From Cristatella mucedo (lineage: Eukaryota; Bryozoa; Phylactolaemata; Cristatellidae), in the NCBI GenBank assembly GCA_009760855.2, contig WPIO01000010.1, positions 8,287,501 through 8,351,500 of the forward strand: a stretch of DNA of 64,000 bases, read 5' to 3'. The stretch's first letter is position 1, and every line of letters begins with the position of its first letter. Shown here one piece after another: positions 1 through 23,952 of this stretch. The notes beneath the pieces are model-generated. The model was not told where the DNA came from and did not search any database. It saw only the letters and a program-made list of their open reading frames with translations. The position numbers and the translations under genes are program-made.

Positions 1-26
1 TCAGCGCTGGGGACACATGCACCTAC

Positions 27-9811
<9,785 letters not shown>

Positions 9812-10496
9812 GGAGCACTACCTCAATTGTCAAATGCGAGCCTTAACGAGCACCAGATCTCGCCCGATCGTGCAAAGTAAACAGTTGGAATGCGGCAGCC
9901 TCCACTTCACTGAGCGGCTAGCTCAGCACGAGTGGTGACGTCAGAAGCAGCACGTTACATAACTCAAACAAGTGAATTCTGCTGTCTCTTCGTCGATGAT
10001 GTGGAGGTACTGCTGACGTTAATTGTAAGCAAATACATTCGAAAACTCCCTGGCTAGAGCGGAGTCGCAGGTGAACATTAAAGTTGCACTCAGCTCTTAA
10101 AAAGAATAGAAAAACATAAGTATTAACCACTTCGAACAGGTAACTTTAGGCAATCTTCTCGCTTCTTTCCACATAGGTCACATGGCCTAAAGCATGATAC
10201 AGCAATTCCGCGAGGAAAGCCGTAGCATTTGTAGCCGGCCGATAACATCCGTACCTCCAAACATCCAGGAGTGTGCCCCTAAGCGCAGCTAGTAGCAAGG
10301 CGGACAAATGAGCGACTGTAAATTCAGTCCTGAGAAAACTGAATAATAAATTGAATCTTTAGCATAAATTATCTATTTTTATTAGTTTTCTCTCGAGTGT
10401 TTCCGCAGGCTTAAGGAAATCCTCATACCACGCCGAGTTGCTATCTATGCCCCACCCCGCCCCCTACTCTGGAACCCAACCGGATGTACTGTCATC
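9812..10496. promoter_or_regulatory. Putative bidirectional promoter between IDE-like and GGA genes
   Basis: The two start codons point away from each other and are 685 bp apart. No conserved coding segment or full repeat copy is seen inside. The part next to the GGA start is GC-rich (10435-10520) and the ATG sits in ATCATGGCAGCGG, a context resembling YY1-type initiator sites of TATA-less housekeeping genes. No TATA box was seen in a suitable place. Promoter function is inferred from layout. Confidence 0.5.
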
Positions 10497-11026
10497 ATGG
10501 CAGCGGCCGGGGAGAGCGAACTGGATAAGCTGCTAAGTAAGCAACCTGTTTTTGGGCTATTTGGAGTTTTTAACTAATAGATTTGGTAATATATCTGTAA
10601 TTTAATGTCTGAGCTGCATTGGCTTTGACCTTGGCACCGCTCTGGGGAGCGGTCGCCACGCTCGCTTCGGCCTTTGGCTACTAATTTCCCACGAGTCGAC
10701 TCTCTTTGCTCATCACTTATCTCAAGAGTAGTTTGAATGCTAATTAGGAAGCCGTGAACGACATACCGTAGGGGCGGATACCACGCAGCGAGCTTCGATG
10801 GTTTGAGTGGCATGGAAGTGTGAGTGTGGCCTGATTTCCGGCTTCTCGTTTTTTCGCAATATTGACTGCCATATCGCCAAGTACCTGCTGTAGCTCCACT
10901 GATTACGAATGGAAAAAGTAACAGATTTAGCATTGGTGCATCCAAGCATCTATTGCCTTACTTCTCTCTACCCCTTTTCCTGCCCGTCTTTCTCTCGCAC
11001 TCACTCTCGTATGCGCGCTCTCTCTC

Positions 11027-11072
<46 letters not shown>

Positions 11073-14000
11073 TCCCTCTGTGGCACGCTCTCTCACTCTC
11101 TCTCTCTCCCCCTCTCGTACGCTCTCTCACTATCTCTCTCTCTCGCTCTTTCTCTGAATCTACACCCCTCTTTCTCTCGCTCGCTATCTAGATCTCGCTC
11201 TTTTTCTATTGCTTTGACTGCGTTTGGTGTTTCTCACTCATTCGTTCTCTCTTTATTTTTTGCTCTGAATATCCCCGTGCTTCTCATGTATTCCTTTGAT
11301 TCTCCTCGCATTTCTCACATATCATCATCTATTAAAAATGAAAGTAAAAGAAATATCAGCTGATCGACAGCCTCATCTATGTAGCGGCAGAAGAGAGTTA
11401 GCGGCCATCACCTCCAGCTTGCAATTGGGCAATAAAGAGGTGCCTGCCGCAAGACTCGAACCCGTGACCCTCTAACGTGAAGTTCAAGCACCTTCCCTTT
11501 GTGCTAAGGTCCATCTGTGTTCTAATAATAATAATACATTCGTATAGCGCCCTCAGAGAACTTAATCTCTTTCTAGGCACTTTACAGATGCTGTATAGAA
11601 AGCATTACCAAATGTTTGTTGGTCACATTCGCAAGCAGCAGGCGTGGTGTGAGCAGGTACATGCACACGAAGAACGAATCACAAAGAGCCACCAAATGCT
11701 GTAATAAACAGGTGCGTTTAAGTTCTGTAGTGGTTCTGTCTTTCTCTCACCTTGGTTCAGCTGATTAACTGGATTAAAGTTTGAAGGATGCTGATGGTCG
11801 TATCTTCCAACATCTGCTATCAGTCTTCCAACAAGTGACATGCAGTCTGCTTATGGGTTGGCGATGTCTGTAGCCGAAACAGGCAATTCAGCTCTATAGA
11901 AGCTTCTTTCAGCAGAGCTGGATTGCCTAGTTCTCTCCATGGTTTGTGTAGAAAGAACTATAATACTCTTTCTGCTGCTGTACACGTGTAGCTCCTTTGA
12001 CAGCAGGAGGCTCTGAATTAAATAGTATGGTTCGAGTTTGCTGTCACTCGGCCTACTTTCATTGCAACATTCTCACGGAACTGAAAAATAATTAACTACC
12101 AGGAACTGGTGTAAGAGTATCAGCTTCTATGTGGTACCGAGTCCTCTTAAGACAAAAGTCTGTCCCATCCTTTTACTTACAGACTCTTGGCAACAGATGC
12201 TCTTGCTCATGAGTCCTAGACTGTACATGTCACTTACGGTATTCTCGTGCTGCAGTGCTGCCTGTTCTAAAGTATCTGTCTTGGCTTTCGGTTGCCCTCT
12301 ATAACTATGTCCGTCGTACTTTCACTACTGTTCCCCTGACTAAGTTATGCATCACATTGTCTTAGCTGCTTAAGATAAAAGCTGTTAGCTACCGATTTAC
12401 CATAGCACACTGATAGACAGTTAGACTGCCAATTTTGCAAAGAAGTGGTTTTCTAGCGTAGCAGCCACTTAGTGACCGGGGCTGTGTAGAGTTACAAGCA
12501 GCTATGTAAGAGATTCCAGCAAGGGAATATATCTTCTAGGTTTGGTGCAGCCCATCAAGCTTCTTTTGTAAAGCAAAATGTCTCTATCTGTAACTCTGCT
12601 GCAAACCTATGAAGACAGGGAGGGGGTCGCTATGCTGAACTCTTCTGTGGGGCACTAGTAGCATGAGCGGCTTTTGGCATCAACGTGACCACATGTTGCT
12701 TGCTCCCATTTGTGTGTGTGTGTGTGTGCATTTGTGTGTGTGCATGCATGTGTGAGTGTGCATGTAGTGTGCATGTGTGTATATGTGTGTGAGTGCAGGC
12801 GTGCATGTGCGCTCCGCATAGCATGATGCAATGGTTGCCAGTGCCTCCTGCAGAGCTACTTTGCCAGCAATCTGACCCCACTCTCCAATGACGATGTCCC
12901 GCGAGCAATGGAACCGCCCACCCTGTACAGCTCACCGAAGCGCAGGGTTGGCGACCTCTAGATCTTGCCCAGGACTCATAGATTTTGAGCATTCGGCAAC
13001 CAGTGAAGATTATAAGACGGCCATTCAATTCGTTAGACTTGCAGGTCCCCTTCGCCATCTACTCACCGACGGTCGTGCACTGCTTTGGTGACCGGTCATA
13101 GGCATCCGGTGGAGGTTGATGAGGGGGCCAAGTATCGCTGGTCCCACAAAACCAACCCAAAGGGGCGTGGTGTCTGGTGGCTTGTCATGTGAGGGTAAGC
13201 TCTTCTGGCCTTCCTGTTCTAGGTTTGCTTTTTGCAAGTTCGAGGTCTAGCCACCTCCTTGGCATATTCTTGGCTGTGTCTCCCCCTGGTGACTTCTCCC
13301 CCATCTAGACTGTGAGGGGGCTGCCGACAGTCTAATGGCAAGAAAGGTAACAAAATGTTGAATATGGCTGATCGATCTGTGTCGTTTGGCTTATTCAGTT
13401 ATAATAATAATAATAATAATAATAATAATGCATTTGATAAAGCACCCTCAGAGAACTCAATCTCTTTCTAGGCGCTTTACATTTGCTGCAAAAAGGAAAT
13501 GCAATTGAATGGTGAGTGCTTGATGCTTCATGCTTGATAAACAAGCAACATGAATAACATGGTTAGGGGTGACATGCACAGGGTTAGCATGCAAATGTGG
13601 TTAGTGGCAGCATACAGTGTCAGCACATGAAGGACGAATCACAGGGACCCACTAAATTCTGTCCTAAATAGGTATTTTTTAAGTTCTTTTTTAATGTGGT
13701 CAAGTCAGGGGATGTTCTGACGCAAGTCGGGAGGGAGTTCCAGGATTCGGGAGCATACGAACTATATCCACGATCTCCAAAGGATTTGAGGTTTGTACGA
13801 GGTATTGGTAGACTGTTGGATTCCGAAAAGCGGGTGGTACGATGCTTGGCCTGGTGGGGGAGTATATCTGAGAGATAGGCTGGAGTCAAAGAATGAAGTG
13901 ACCTAAAAGTGAGCGACAAAACCTTGAAGTCAATCCGTTGCTTGACTGGTAGCCAGTGCAGGTCAGCAAGAAGTGGTGTGATGTGGCAACTGCGACACTC

Positions 14001-17000
14001 ACGACAGACAAGCCTAGCTGCAGAGTTTTGCACCAGCTGCATCGCCTGATCGCACATACCGGTAGGCTAGTAAGCAGGGAGTTGCAGAAGTCGAGACGGG
14101 ATGTCACGAATGCATGGACCAACTTAGACGTGGTATCCTTATCTAAACAAGCCCGAATTTTAGCAATGTTATGTAGCTGAAAGTAGGCCGACTTGATTGT
14201 GGAGCTGACGTGGTCGTCTAACGAGAGGTCACTTTAGAACATGACACCTAGATTTCGAGCTGATTCGACAGGAGATATGCAGGCAGAGCCAATTTTGAGC
14301 GTCAGCCTTTCCAATTTCTGAATCACACTGGGTTTTCCCATAACTAGTAAGTTAGTTTTATCATCGTTTAGTTTTAGAAAATTTGCTGCTATCCATGTGC
14401 AGATGTAATCAGTACATGCAGCAAGTGAGTTGAGAGAATTTGAGGTGCTCGAAGGCTGGGAGGGATCAAACAAAGGTACAACTGAGTGTCATTCGCATAG
14501 AAGTGAAAGCCTAGATTGTGCTTGGCAATCACATCAGCAAGAGGGAGAGTATAAACCGTGAAAAGAACCAGACCTAGCACAGAGCCCTGAGGTACCCCAT
14601 ATTTCAGAGGTACCTCAGATGATCTTTGTCCATTCATGTCAACACTCTGGAGTCTCCCACTGAGATAGGACCTAACCATTGCAGAGCAGTGCCAGTGATG
14701 CCCAGGCGAGTTATAGTGTCGAGTGCTTCTGTGGCACTGTAATTTCGAGTGACACGGTCAAGTTTCTATCAAGTAGTAATAATAATATATTTGTATAGTG
14801 CCATCAGAGAAGCTCATTCTAGGCACTTTACATTTACAATAAATGAAGCACGATCAAACGGTTGTTGGAATCACACACGTCAACGAGAATAACATAGAGA
14901 TGGCATGGACAGTGTCAACGTGTAAATACGGTTAGTGGCAGCATGCACAGTGTCAGCACTTATAACATCGCAGAGGACGAATCACAAGGACCCACCAAAT
15001 GCCGTCTGTTTGTTCAATTCGTTCAAGTGGTGGCCTTACTGTTTTGCAGAGATCTGTGCACTGACTGCTAGTGAGATCCTGCCTGCCCGCTCTGCGAGTG
15101 CGATCACGCAGCTGGCTCACACTGTGTGATCTGTCTGTGGCCAGCTGGTTAGCCTTAGTTTGGCCTGCTTAGGCCCCCCACACCCTCAGCATTGGGTTAA
15201 AATGAGTGGCGCACAGCAGGAGGCGTACACGTGCAGACACTTTGCCTGGGCATGCTGGCTACACAGAGTACATACCTACACACACTTTCCCTCTAGGTCT
15301 ATTAATGGAGCCTCCCTGTGCTTGTCTGGTCGTGGCATAATGACAATAATTAAAATACATTTATATAGATTCATCAAAGAACTTAATCTCTTTATAGGCA
15401 CTTTGCATATGGTGCAAAGGAGGCATGACTGCAATAGTGGCTTACCGGCTTATAATCAAGTGGGGAGCAGCATCAGTGAGGGAGCACTGCTCACAGGAGC
15501 TTACTTCTCTCCAATCAACCGATCTCCATTAATAGTGACAGTTTCCACAGGAAGTTGTCAAAACTGGTCAGGTCATTCTAGTGCACAATCTTCACAAAAC
15601 TGACTCACTTCTGTTATCTCCCCAAGGTTTTCCTCTAGTTCGTGCCCTGCCAGGTGATCTAGTGGAGCTGTTTAAACCTTAAAACCCGGTCTATCGTGTG
15701 CCGAAGTGTGGCCTCAGTTCTGCCGTGAAGTTCTGGCAGGTATATTATTGCCTAGTGTGTGTGGTTCTGTTGCCATGCGACTCGTAGCATTTGCTAGTCT
15801 TTGCAGCTCGCCGGTGACAAATTCGTTAGGGGTGGAGGGGAGGTGGCATTTTTCAGGTCGCATATTGGAGCGGAGCAGAGACAGGCTTGATGCAATCACT
15901 GTAGGCACTCGATGCAGGGAATTCCAAGCTTCTTAGCCCCCTGCACCCCCTGACGCCAGGCTACTCGTTGCAGGTGCAATTGTACTCCACCAATGTAGCC
16001 CCAATCACCCGGGGTTCAAAGGCTGCTTGCTGGTAAACATATCCCAACAGAGCTTTCTATTTATTAGACTAAAAATCTATTCTGTCTTTTTCTCCTTCCA
16101 TTTTGACTGCCACGATTAAAGTGTTCCTTTAACTGGCACTTTAGCAACATTGTCTGTACCTGTGGTCTGTACTTTCCTGTGTGGTCTTGGGCTGCACTTA
16201 TTCCAACATCTCCTGGCTCGACCAGAGCGATCTGCTGGCCTACCTTGGCCATCTTTGCAGCACTTGAGCACGGCACCTCAAGCAACTGTTTTTAAATATC
16301 CAATTAAGCTAATAAGCCGATGGGCTTATCATCTTGATGGGGTCATTGGATGTCCATATCTGGTGAGCTAATGACGTCATCGGTTTCGCTACCTCGGTTT
16401 GTGAGCACTTTCGGTGTACCATTGGGCAAATATACCTTGGGCCTGTTATCCTACCGTTGTTGTATCGTGTGTCGTCTAACGTTCAGGCTGCCACCTCTAG
16501 CTGCTTGGTCGGGCTGCTGACAGCTCTGCCAGACATTCCTGCTGTACCACAAGCTAGCCTCTTAGAGAGATTTTGCATAGCAGCAGTTATCGAAGTTAAG
16601 TGCTACAAAACCGACTGTTAACTGCTGCTTTTTGTAGGTCAGGCCACAGGAACATTAAACAGCAATCTGGATGTGGATGTCGTCAACAAATTTGTCGACA
16701 AAGTTGACAGCGAGCTTGAAGGTCACTTGATCGCCGCCCGGCTGCTGGGTCACAAGATACAGTCCCCGCAAGAGAGAGAATCATTGTTTGCCCTAATGGT
16801 GAGCCCGGAGCCTCATTCCCTCTCACATAGTGCCCCTAGCACCAACCAGTAGTTCTCCTCGCCCCACCCCCCCCCCTCTGCTGCCTCTGAAGTCAGTACC
16901 CCTCATCCTGACACCCCCCCCCGAATATCCCTTGGGGGGGACCAGATATTTATTTTACCTGGCCAGTTGTAGTTCTGAAGATTAGTGGCTCTTTCCACCC

Positions 17001-20000
17001 CTTGCAGCCAGCCGGCCACCACTCCCCACCCCTTCGTGGGCAGGCCGTCCTCTTTACTTCCTCCAGCCCTGAAGGCCAGCAACCCTGCTAACAACAAGCC
17101 TGTGTGCAATTCAGATTGTGTCTGGACCTGTGGCTGTGTGTGCAAGCAGTGGGTGTTTCAAATCGTGACTGCTGCTGAGCATTGCTCGCAGCAATAACAA
17201 TCTGCCGGGTATGTAGGCTGGCTGCCAATGTGGCCTAGTTAGCCCTGCACTTTATTTAGTTAAAACCATGGAGCCACTCACAACATGCCAAGACATTCAG
17301 AAAGATTGTCAGCACGGATTGGCAGATTAGGACTGCTCATGTCGGTGGTCTGTGTCATCCCACAGACCCTCTTTGAATTTAATTCCGGACTGTCTGGGCC
17401 TATCAATCAGTGCCCTGTAAAGATTTGTTTATCCCTTTGCCATATCATTTGATTCATTGTCCGGATGATTTGTCAAGTTTCTTATAATAGTCATTCCATG
17501 CCAGGTTGAGATAAACACTTTGATCCATAATGTATGTAATGTGATGCTGTACTCCAGTACCAACACTGAAAAAGCACAAACTTTGGTCACAGTAGCCGAT
17601 CAACATCACGGTTATTGCTTGCCTCGCCAAGTTAAATCTGATGCAACGCTCACCCATGCCAAGATTTATAAGTGAATGTTCTGATTACCTGCTTGTGAAA
17701 ATTCAGTAGTTTTTTTTTTAGCAACTGTACTTCTTAGTCTTCGACATGCTGCCGAGGTGGTAGACCCCCCACAGAAAGAAGGAAAACAAAGTGAACAACT
17801 CGAGGATCGTGGTGTGCATCACATCCAAACACTTACATAGAAAAAACTCTTGTCAAGTTTCTTGTAAGCACGGCTCTTAGAAGTTGTCGGGATTTTTTTT
17901 TAAATGCCTTGCAGTTGGTCTGTTATGTACATTCCATGTGTTTGCTCCACCAGAGACGTGCCTTCAGTTTGCCACAAGTAAAGATTCATCATTTCCATAG
18001 CTAAGCTCTCAATATCCAAGCTTCTAAGCTCCGTTAATAATAATATGATAATTATTAACATTGTATACCAGCCTACGAGAATTAAATCTCTTGTCTGCTT
18101 TGTTCGGCAGCCAGAGACAATACCCACTGCTCGACTTACACCCACTGTCAGAACTCGACACAGCCATCTCGTGTCCATTGCAGCATGGCCACCTCAGAGT
18201 GGCTCAATTGATTCGTAATGGCAGTTGCAAGTGAAGTAAATAATATAATTATAATTATAATTATATATTATAATTATAATTAATTTTAATTATATTAATA
18301 TAATAAATAATATAATTATTATAATCTGATTATAATCTTAGTATTATTTGATAATATTATGGCATATCAATAATAATCTAATTAATCTATATAACGATAG
18401 TATATATTAATGATACTACTAATATATAATTTTACTGTACATTGAGGTTATAATAAGATTATAATGCAAAAATACAGAACCGAGTGTAGGTTGCCTGCCG
18501 TGGAGCTAAACGAGAGCACAGGCCATTTGCCAATGCTCATTTAAGTAAGCTGCTAAGATAATATGGATATATCTTTAGCTATAAAATAGTTTTCATGTTC
18601 TGCCTGCAACTAAGATTTTTTCTGTCGGCCGGTAGGCTTGTGCATCAGCTGTGGCAGAAATTCCACTGTACTCAGGTGTTAAGCAGCAGCATTTTGTTTT
18701 GAGATTGGTCTTTTTTGTTCAGATAACTGAAGAATGTGCCAATCGATGTGGCAAAAGGTTTCAAGCTGAGATAGGAAAATTCCGCTTCCTGAACGAAATG
18801 ATTAAAATGGTATCGCCAAAGGTAAATATGTAGGCTAGCGATTATGTGTGATGTGCATTTTGCCATTAACTTACCTTTGTCTTTTCTATCTCCTAAATAT
18901 ATACCGATGCTGTCCTTGCTCTCTTCTGTCGTACTCTGTCCTTTCCATTCCTGTCGTGTCATGTTCATTCTTGCCCTGCCCTTTCCTGCTTGATAGACAA
19001 CATGAACAATGTGGTTAGAGGTGACATGCACAGGGTCCGCATGCAAGTATGGTTAGTGGCAGCATGCATAGTGTCAGCATGCATAAGCACATGAAGGACA
19101 AATCACCGGGACCCACTAAATGCTGTGATAAATAGATGCGTTTTTAATTTCTTTGTACATGTGGTCAAGTCAGGGAATGTCGTGACACAAGTCAGGAGTG
19201 AATTCCAAGCTTTGGGAGCATACGAGCTAAATACACGGTCTCCGAAGGATTTTAAGTTTGTACGAGGTATAGGTACACAGTTAGATTCCGAAAAGCAGGT
19301 GGCACGATGCTTAGCCTGATGGAGCAGTAGATCTGATAGGTAATATAACGTAATGTGTCCCCCATATGTAACTCTGCAGGTCCTAGATTGTGGAACTCGC
19401 TTCCACAATTCTTACGCAACGACATCTACTCTCTAACTGCCGACTATGGCACATCTTTTTCAGCGGTCCTGAACTGCTACTTCTTTGCTACTCACTACCT
19501 CAAGTGCTCTCCTAACTCTGCTATGCTTTCCACTTTCTCTTTGTTGCGTGAGACGAAGTCTGTTGGCTACCGAATGCGTACCGAAAGCCGCTTAGGCTGT
19601 GAGTGCGCTATGCAAAACTCTCCTTCGTAACATCCGCATGGTCTTTATAGCTTTGTGGAGTTACAGATGGAGATACATTACATTAGTTCCACAAAGCTAT
19701 AAAGATTATGTGGGTGTTACACAGGAGAGTTTTGTATAGCGCACTCAGCCGAAGCAGCTTTCGGTACGAATTCGGTAGCCAACAGACTTCGTCTCACACA
19801 ACAAAGAGAAAGTGGGAAGCATAGTAGAGTCAGGAGAGCAGTTGAGGTAGTGAGTAGCATGGAAGTAGCAGCTCAGGACCGCTGAAAAGGATGAGCCATA
19901 GTCGGCAGCAGGAGAGTAGTTGTAGCTGTGTAAGAATTGTGGAAGCGAATTCCACAGTCTAGGACCTGCAGAGCTAAAGGTAGGCTAGTTCTAAAGAATG

Positions 20001-23000
20001 AAGGGACCTGAAAGTGAGTGACAAAACCTTGAAGTCGATGCATTGCTTGACTGGTAGCAAGTTCAGGTCGGCGAGAAGTGGTGTGATGTGGCAACTGCGA
20101 TGCTCACGACAGACAAGCCTAGCTGTAGTGTTTTGCACCTCCTGTAAGCGCCTGAGTGCGCAGGCCGGTAGACCAGCAAGCAGTGAATAGCCTTCACCGC
20201 TATCACCACCTCTTGCAAGGGTCAATACAGGATCGACCACTGAAGGACTCGAACACACGACCAGGGCCATGAAAACCAAGTAACTTATCCCTGGGCTAAG
20301 ACCCAGCAGTAGTTATCCGAACCACTGCAAATGTGTTGGACCTATACAGTTGTGATGGCATTTAGAGCACATGTCTCTTTTGCTTGCTGCCATTGGTGCA
20401 ATTAAATGTCCAGTTCACCACCTATCTTACAATGCTTGTTCATTGTGGAACTTACGGAGCACAGCCAACAATTTCATTTCGAGCATATGTCAGTGCCTGG
20501 AGTGTGGGATTTAGCTCTCTTAGAGTATTATACAAATGTCCTATTACTGCTATTATGATAAGCCATACAGACTGAATAATAGTCTTACTTCGATAATTTT
20601 AGTGGCATGCAGAGAATCGGCAACTTTCTCAAATGTATCTTCGATTGTTCAGCAATGGCCGTTAGCGCTAGGTTTCTAAAATGTGAGCTGCTCAAATGTT
20701 TCATGTTCTTACCAATAGGATAACGATGGCTGTGTTCCTCACTCTTTGCTTCTACTGAGCTGTTGTTTCGATACCATCTTATGTTCCTTGAATATCGATA
20801 CCTTCTTATGTCGGTTTCTTATGTCTTTTCATGCGGAAATATGCAGGCATCTTTGGGTTTGGCTGTTATGGGTGACTGTGGCCGTGTGGCATAATTCTGC
20901 CATAGTTGCTGTTACTATCTGGCATGCCAATCCTTGCTAGAACTGAGGCTTTAGCTGCTTGTCATGCACCAACCAACTAGAGCAGTGCTCTACTGCAGAG
21001 CTGAAGTCGAACAGCGTAGAACTGGGTTATAAAGCGGTAGGTTGCACGGAGGCCTCAGTGTGAAGGCCTGTGCTCAAATCCGAGTTAAAGTAATTGCATT
21101 AACAATGTAGCACTTGTGCACGTGAAGCTCGTGCTGCCAGCAAAAGCCTTGGGCAAAAAGGAGGAGGAGGTGCCTTACCGTTTAATGTGTTTAGTGGATG
21201 CAGACTGCACGATAGCAGACGTCATTGGCTCTAACTTGCATTCATCCATTTTAGTACTATGGCAGTCGCACTTCACCGAAAGTGAAGGACAAGATCATCA
21301 AGCTTATGTACAAATGGTCTCAGAGCATGCGGCAGGAAACGAAGATCCTGGAAGCCTATGAGATGCTTAAAAAGCAGGGCATTATCGACGACGACCCGAT
21401 GCTTGAAGACGAGCCCTACCATCCACCGCCCCGCAAGGAGCAGCCATCACTTTTTGATGATGACAAAGCGAAGGTAGGTTTGCATGGAAGAGTTCCTATG
21501 CTAGTCGTGGTCTATGCAAATGCAAAATATAGAAGTTGCTATATTGGTAGCCGAGTGTAAACAGTATGCTATCGTCACCATGAAAGGGATGCTGCAGCAT
21601 TGTTAGTAAAGAGAGATGAATGTGTCTTATCGACCTTTTCAGTTGAGCCCACCGTCTTTGTTGCCAGAGGCTGACGACCTAGCAACTCGTCAATTCCGAC
21701 AGACAACTAGTCATCATCATAAAGCAATTGCCATCGATTTATGCATGAAACCTTTGAAACAACCTACTGTGAGGTTTCGTAGTCATTATTTATAGCATCT
21801 CCATAAAGCATTCACTGTGGCCTGCTCCACTTGATCATTAAGTCACTGCTAGTGTTCACAGCATACACATCAATACTTGTCTTTTTGATACTTTCCTAGT
21901 TTAAGCTGTTCCATGAAACAATGAAATCGGTTTTGCTGCATCAGTATATTGTGACTGCTGATCTGCTTAGTCAAATGGGTGCGTGCACAACGAGAATTGT
22001 AAACCTGAATGTGTGATTCCACAAAGCCATGCCCTGTTTAGGTAACATCGTAACTGCTTCAACAAATCAGATAAACTGCCGTGGTAGGATCTTCAGTACT
22101 GGCCGTATGACAATCAGATATTGTTTATATTTGCTGTTATTTATGCCATCTTTTTGCTGTAGATATCGCTTGCTTCCCAGAAATCGCAGCTACAGAAGTC
22201 TTACACGATGTATTTGAAGCTGTCCTGTGGTCTTTTGTTGTGAACTTCTGGCACACTCCTTTCACTGAATTGCTCGTGAGCCAGAACTTCAGTTATAATC
22301 AAAGCACTTATGTTTCAGCTTGGGTGTTTTTGCATCCGAATAGGGCTATATTTCAGATAGGCTTTTTGTTTTAGCCTATGGTCATAAAAAAGGGTTAGCT
22401 GAGTCAACAGCCTCATTTATATAGCAGCAGAAAAGCCTTAAAAGTTATCACCACTGCTTGTAGTTGGTAATAAAGAATCGTCCACTGTAGGACTCGAACC
22501 CACGACCTGGGTCGTAAGGAGCAAGTACCTTATCCGTGCGCTAACACCCATGGCAAAAGCGTCTTATCACCAGTTTTGATCGAAAGTTTCTTCTCGTTTC
22601 CATTTTCCCAGCCAATTTTGGATCTGTCACTGTCTGGCTACTCATTGTGGTGTTCTTCCAATTAGTAACTGCCTATGTCCCGTGTCTACCAAACGGTGGA
22701 TCAGTTGCTAGGCAACTGTGGCCTCTTTGTGTGGTAACTCCAGTCCTGAGCTGGACGCGTGATTCCCACCAGCAACCACGAGAATTAGTAGCTCTTTGAT
22801 ATTCCTGTGCATTAAGGATACACAGACATAATCTCAGGCTGATGGCAAGGTTCAAACACAGGGTTCAACCACAATAAAGCCGCATCATCAGCATCTTGAG
22901 TTCCAAAGTGTGGCCACCTACAATTTTTGCCCGTGAAATCCTGTACATTTCGTTTATACTTGTGATGCTCACCTCAATTCTCAAATTTCATCTCATGTAT

Positions 23001-23917
23001 GTCTTCTTAAACCAACGTGCCCTGGTCGAGGTGCTCGCCTTTAACGACCGAGGTCTAGGTGAATGTATTTGATGAACGAGTTCTTGGGCTGGAGCCCCGT
23101 GGCAGCATGTGAAGCACCTGCATAGGGATTAAGTTCTCTTAGGGTGCTATACGAAACTATACTAAATGAATTATAATATAGCATGATACTGAATTCCACT
23201 GACTACTTAGACATAGCATGGTGCCCTTTGTAAGTGTACCGATGTAGTGCCTCGATAGGTAGCTAGTGGCCACTTAATGTAAAGAAGATTTCTTGTTCCT
23301 GGCCTGTGAAGTCCAGGTGGGTGTACTTGTTAATTTCATTTCCTTCACTGAGATAACTAATAAGACTGCTCTCCCCTATGTACTCCACCTTTTAACGTGC
23401 ATGCATGTAACTGCTTTGTTTCTCCTACTTTGTTGTATGTGCTCCTCAGCTGCTTGCAAAGCTGCTGAGGAGCAAGCATGCAGAAGATCTTCAGGCTGCT
23501 AACCGACTCATCAAGAACATGGTTAAACAAGATGAAGAAAAGCAAGAAAAGGTGTCACAGCGTTTCGTAATACTCGAGACAGTAAAAAATAATGTACGCC
23601 TTTTGAGAGAGATGCTAGACTGCTACAATCCAGCATCCACTTCAACGCCAGATCAGGATGTTATCAAGGTTATTGCATGAGGCTTTCAAGATTGCTGGGC
23701 CCATAACATCATTGTACAAATGTCATCACGTGCTTTTGCTGGCTTTGCAGGAGCTGTATCAAAATCTCGAGCGAGAACGACCAAAGATTTTCAAGTTGGC
23801 CAGCGAAACTGATGAAAAAGACATGGAAACTATGGGTATGTGAATTCATACTCTCAGGTCTTCACGAGTGCGATGTGTACATGTTTGTGTGTGTGTGCAT
23901 TTCTGTGTGTGTGTGTG

Positions 23918-23952
<35 letters not shown>

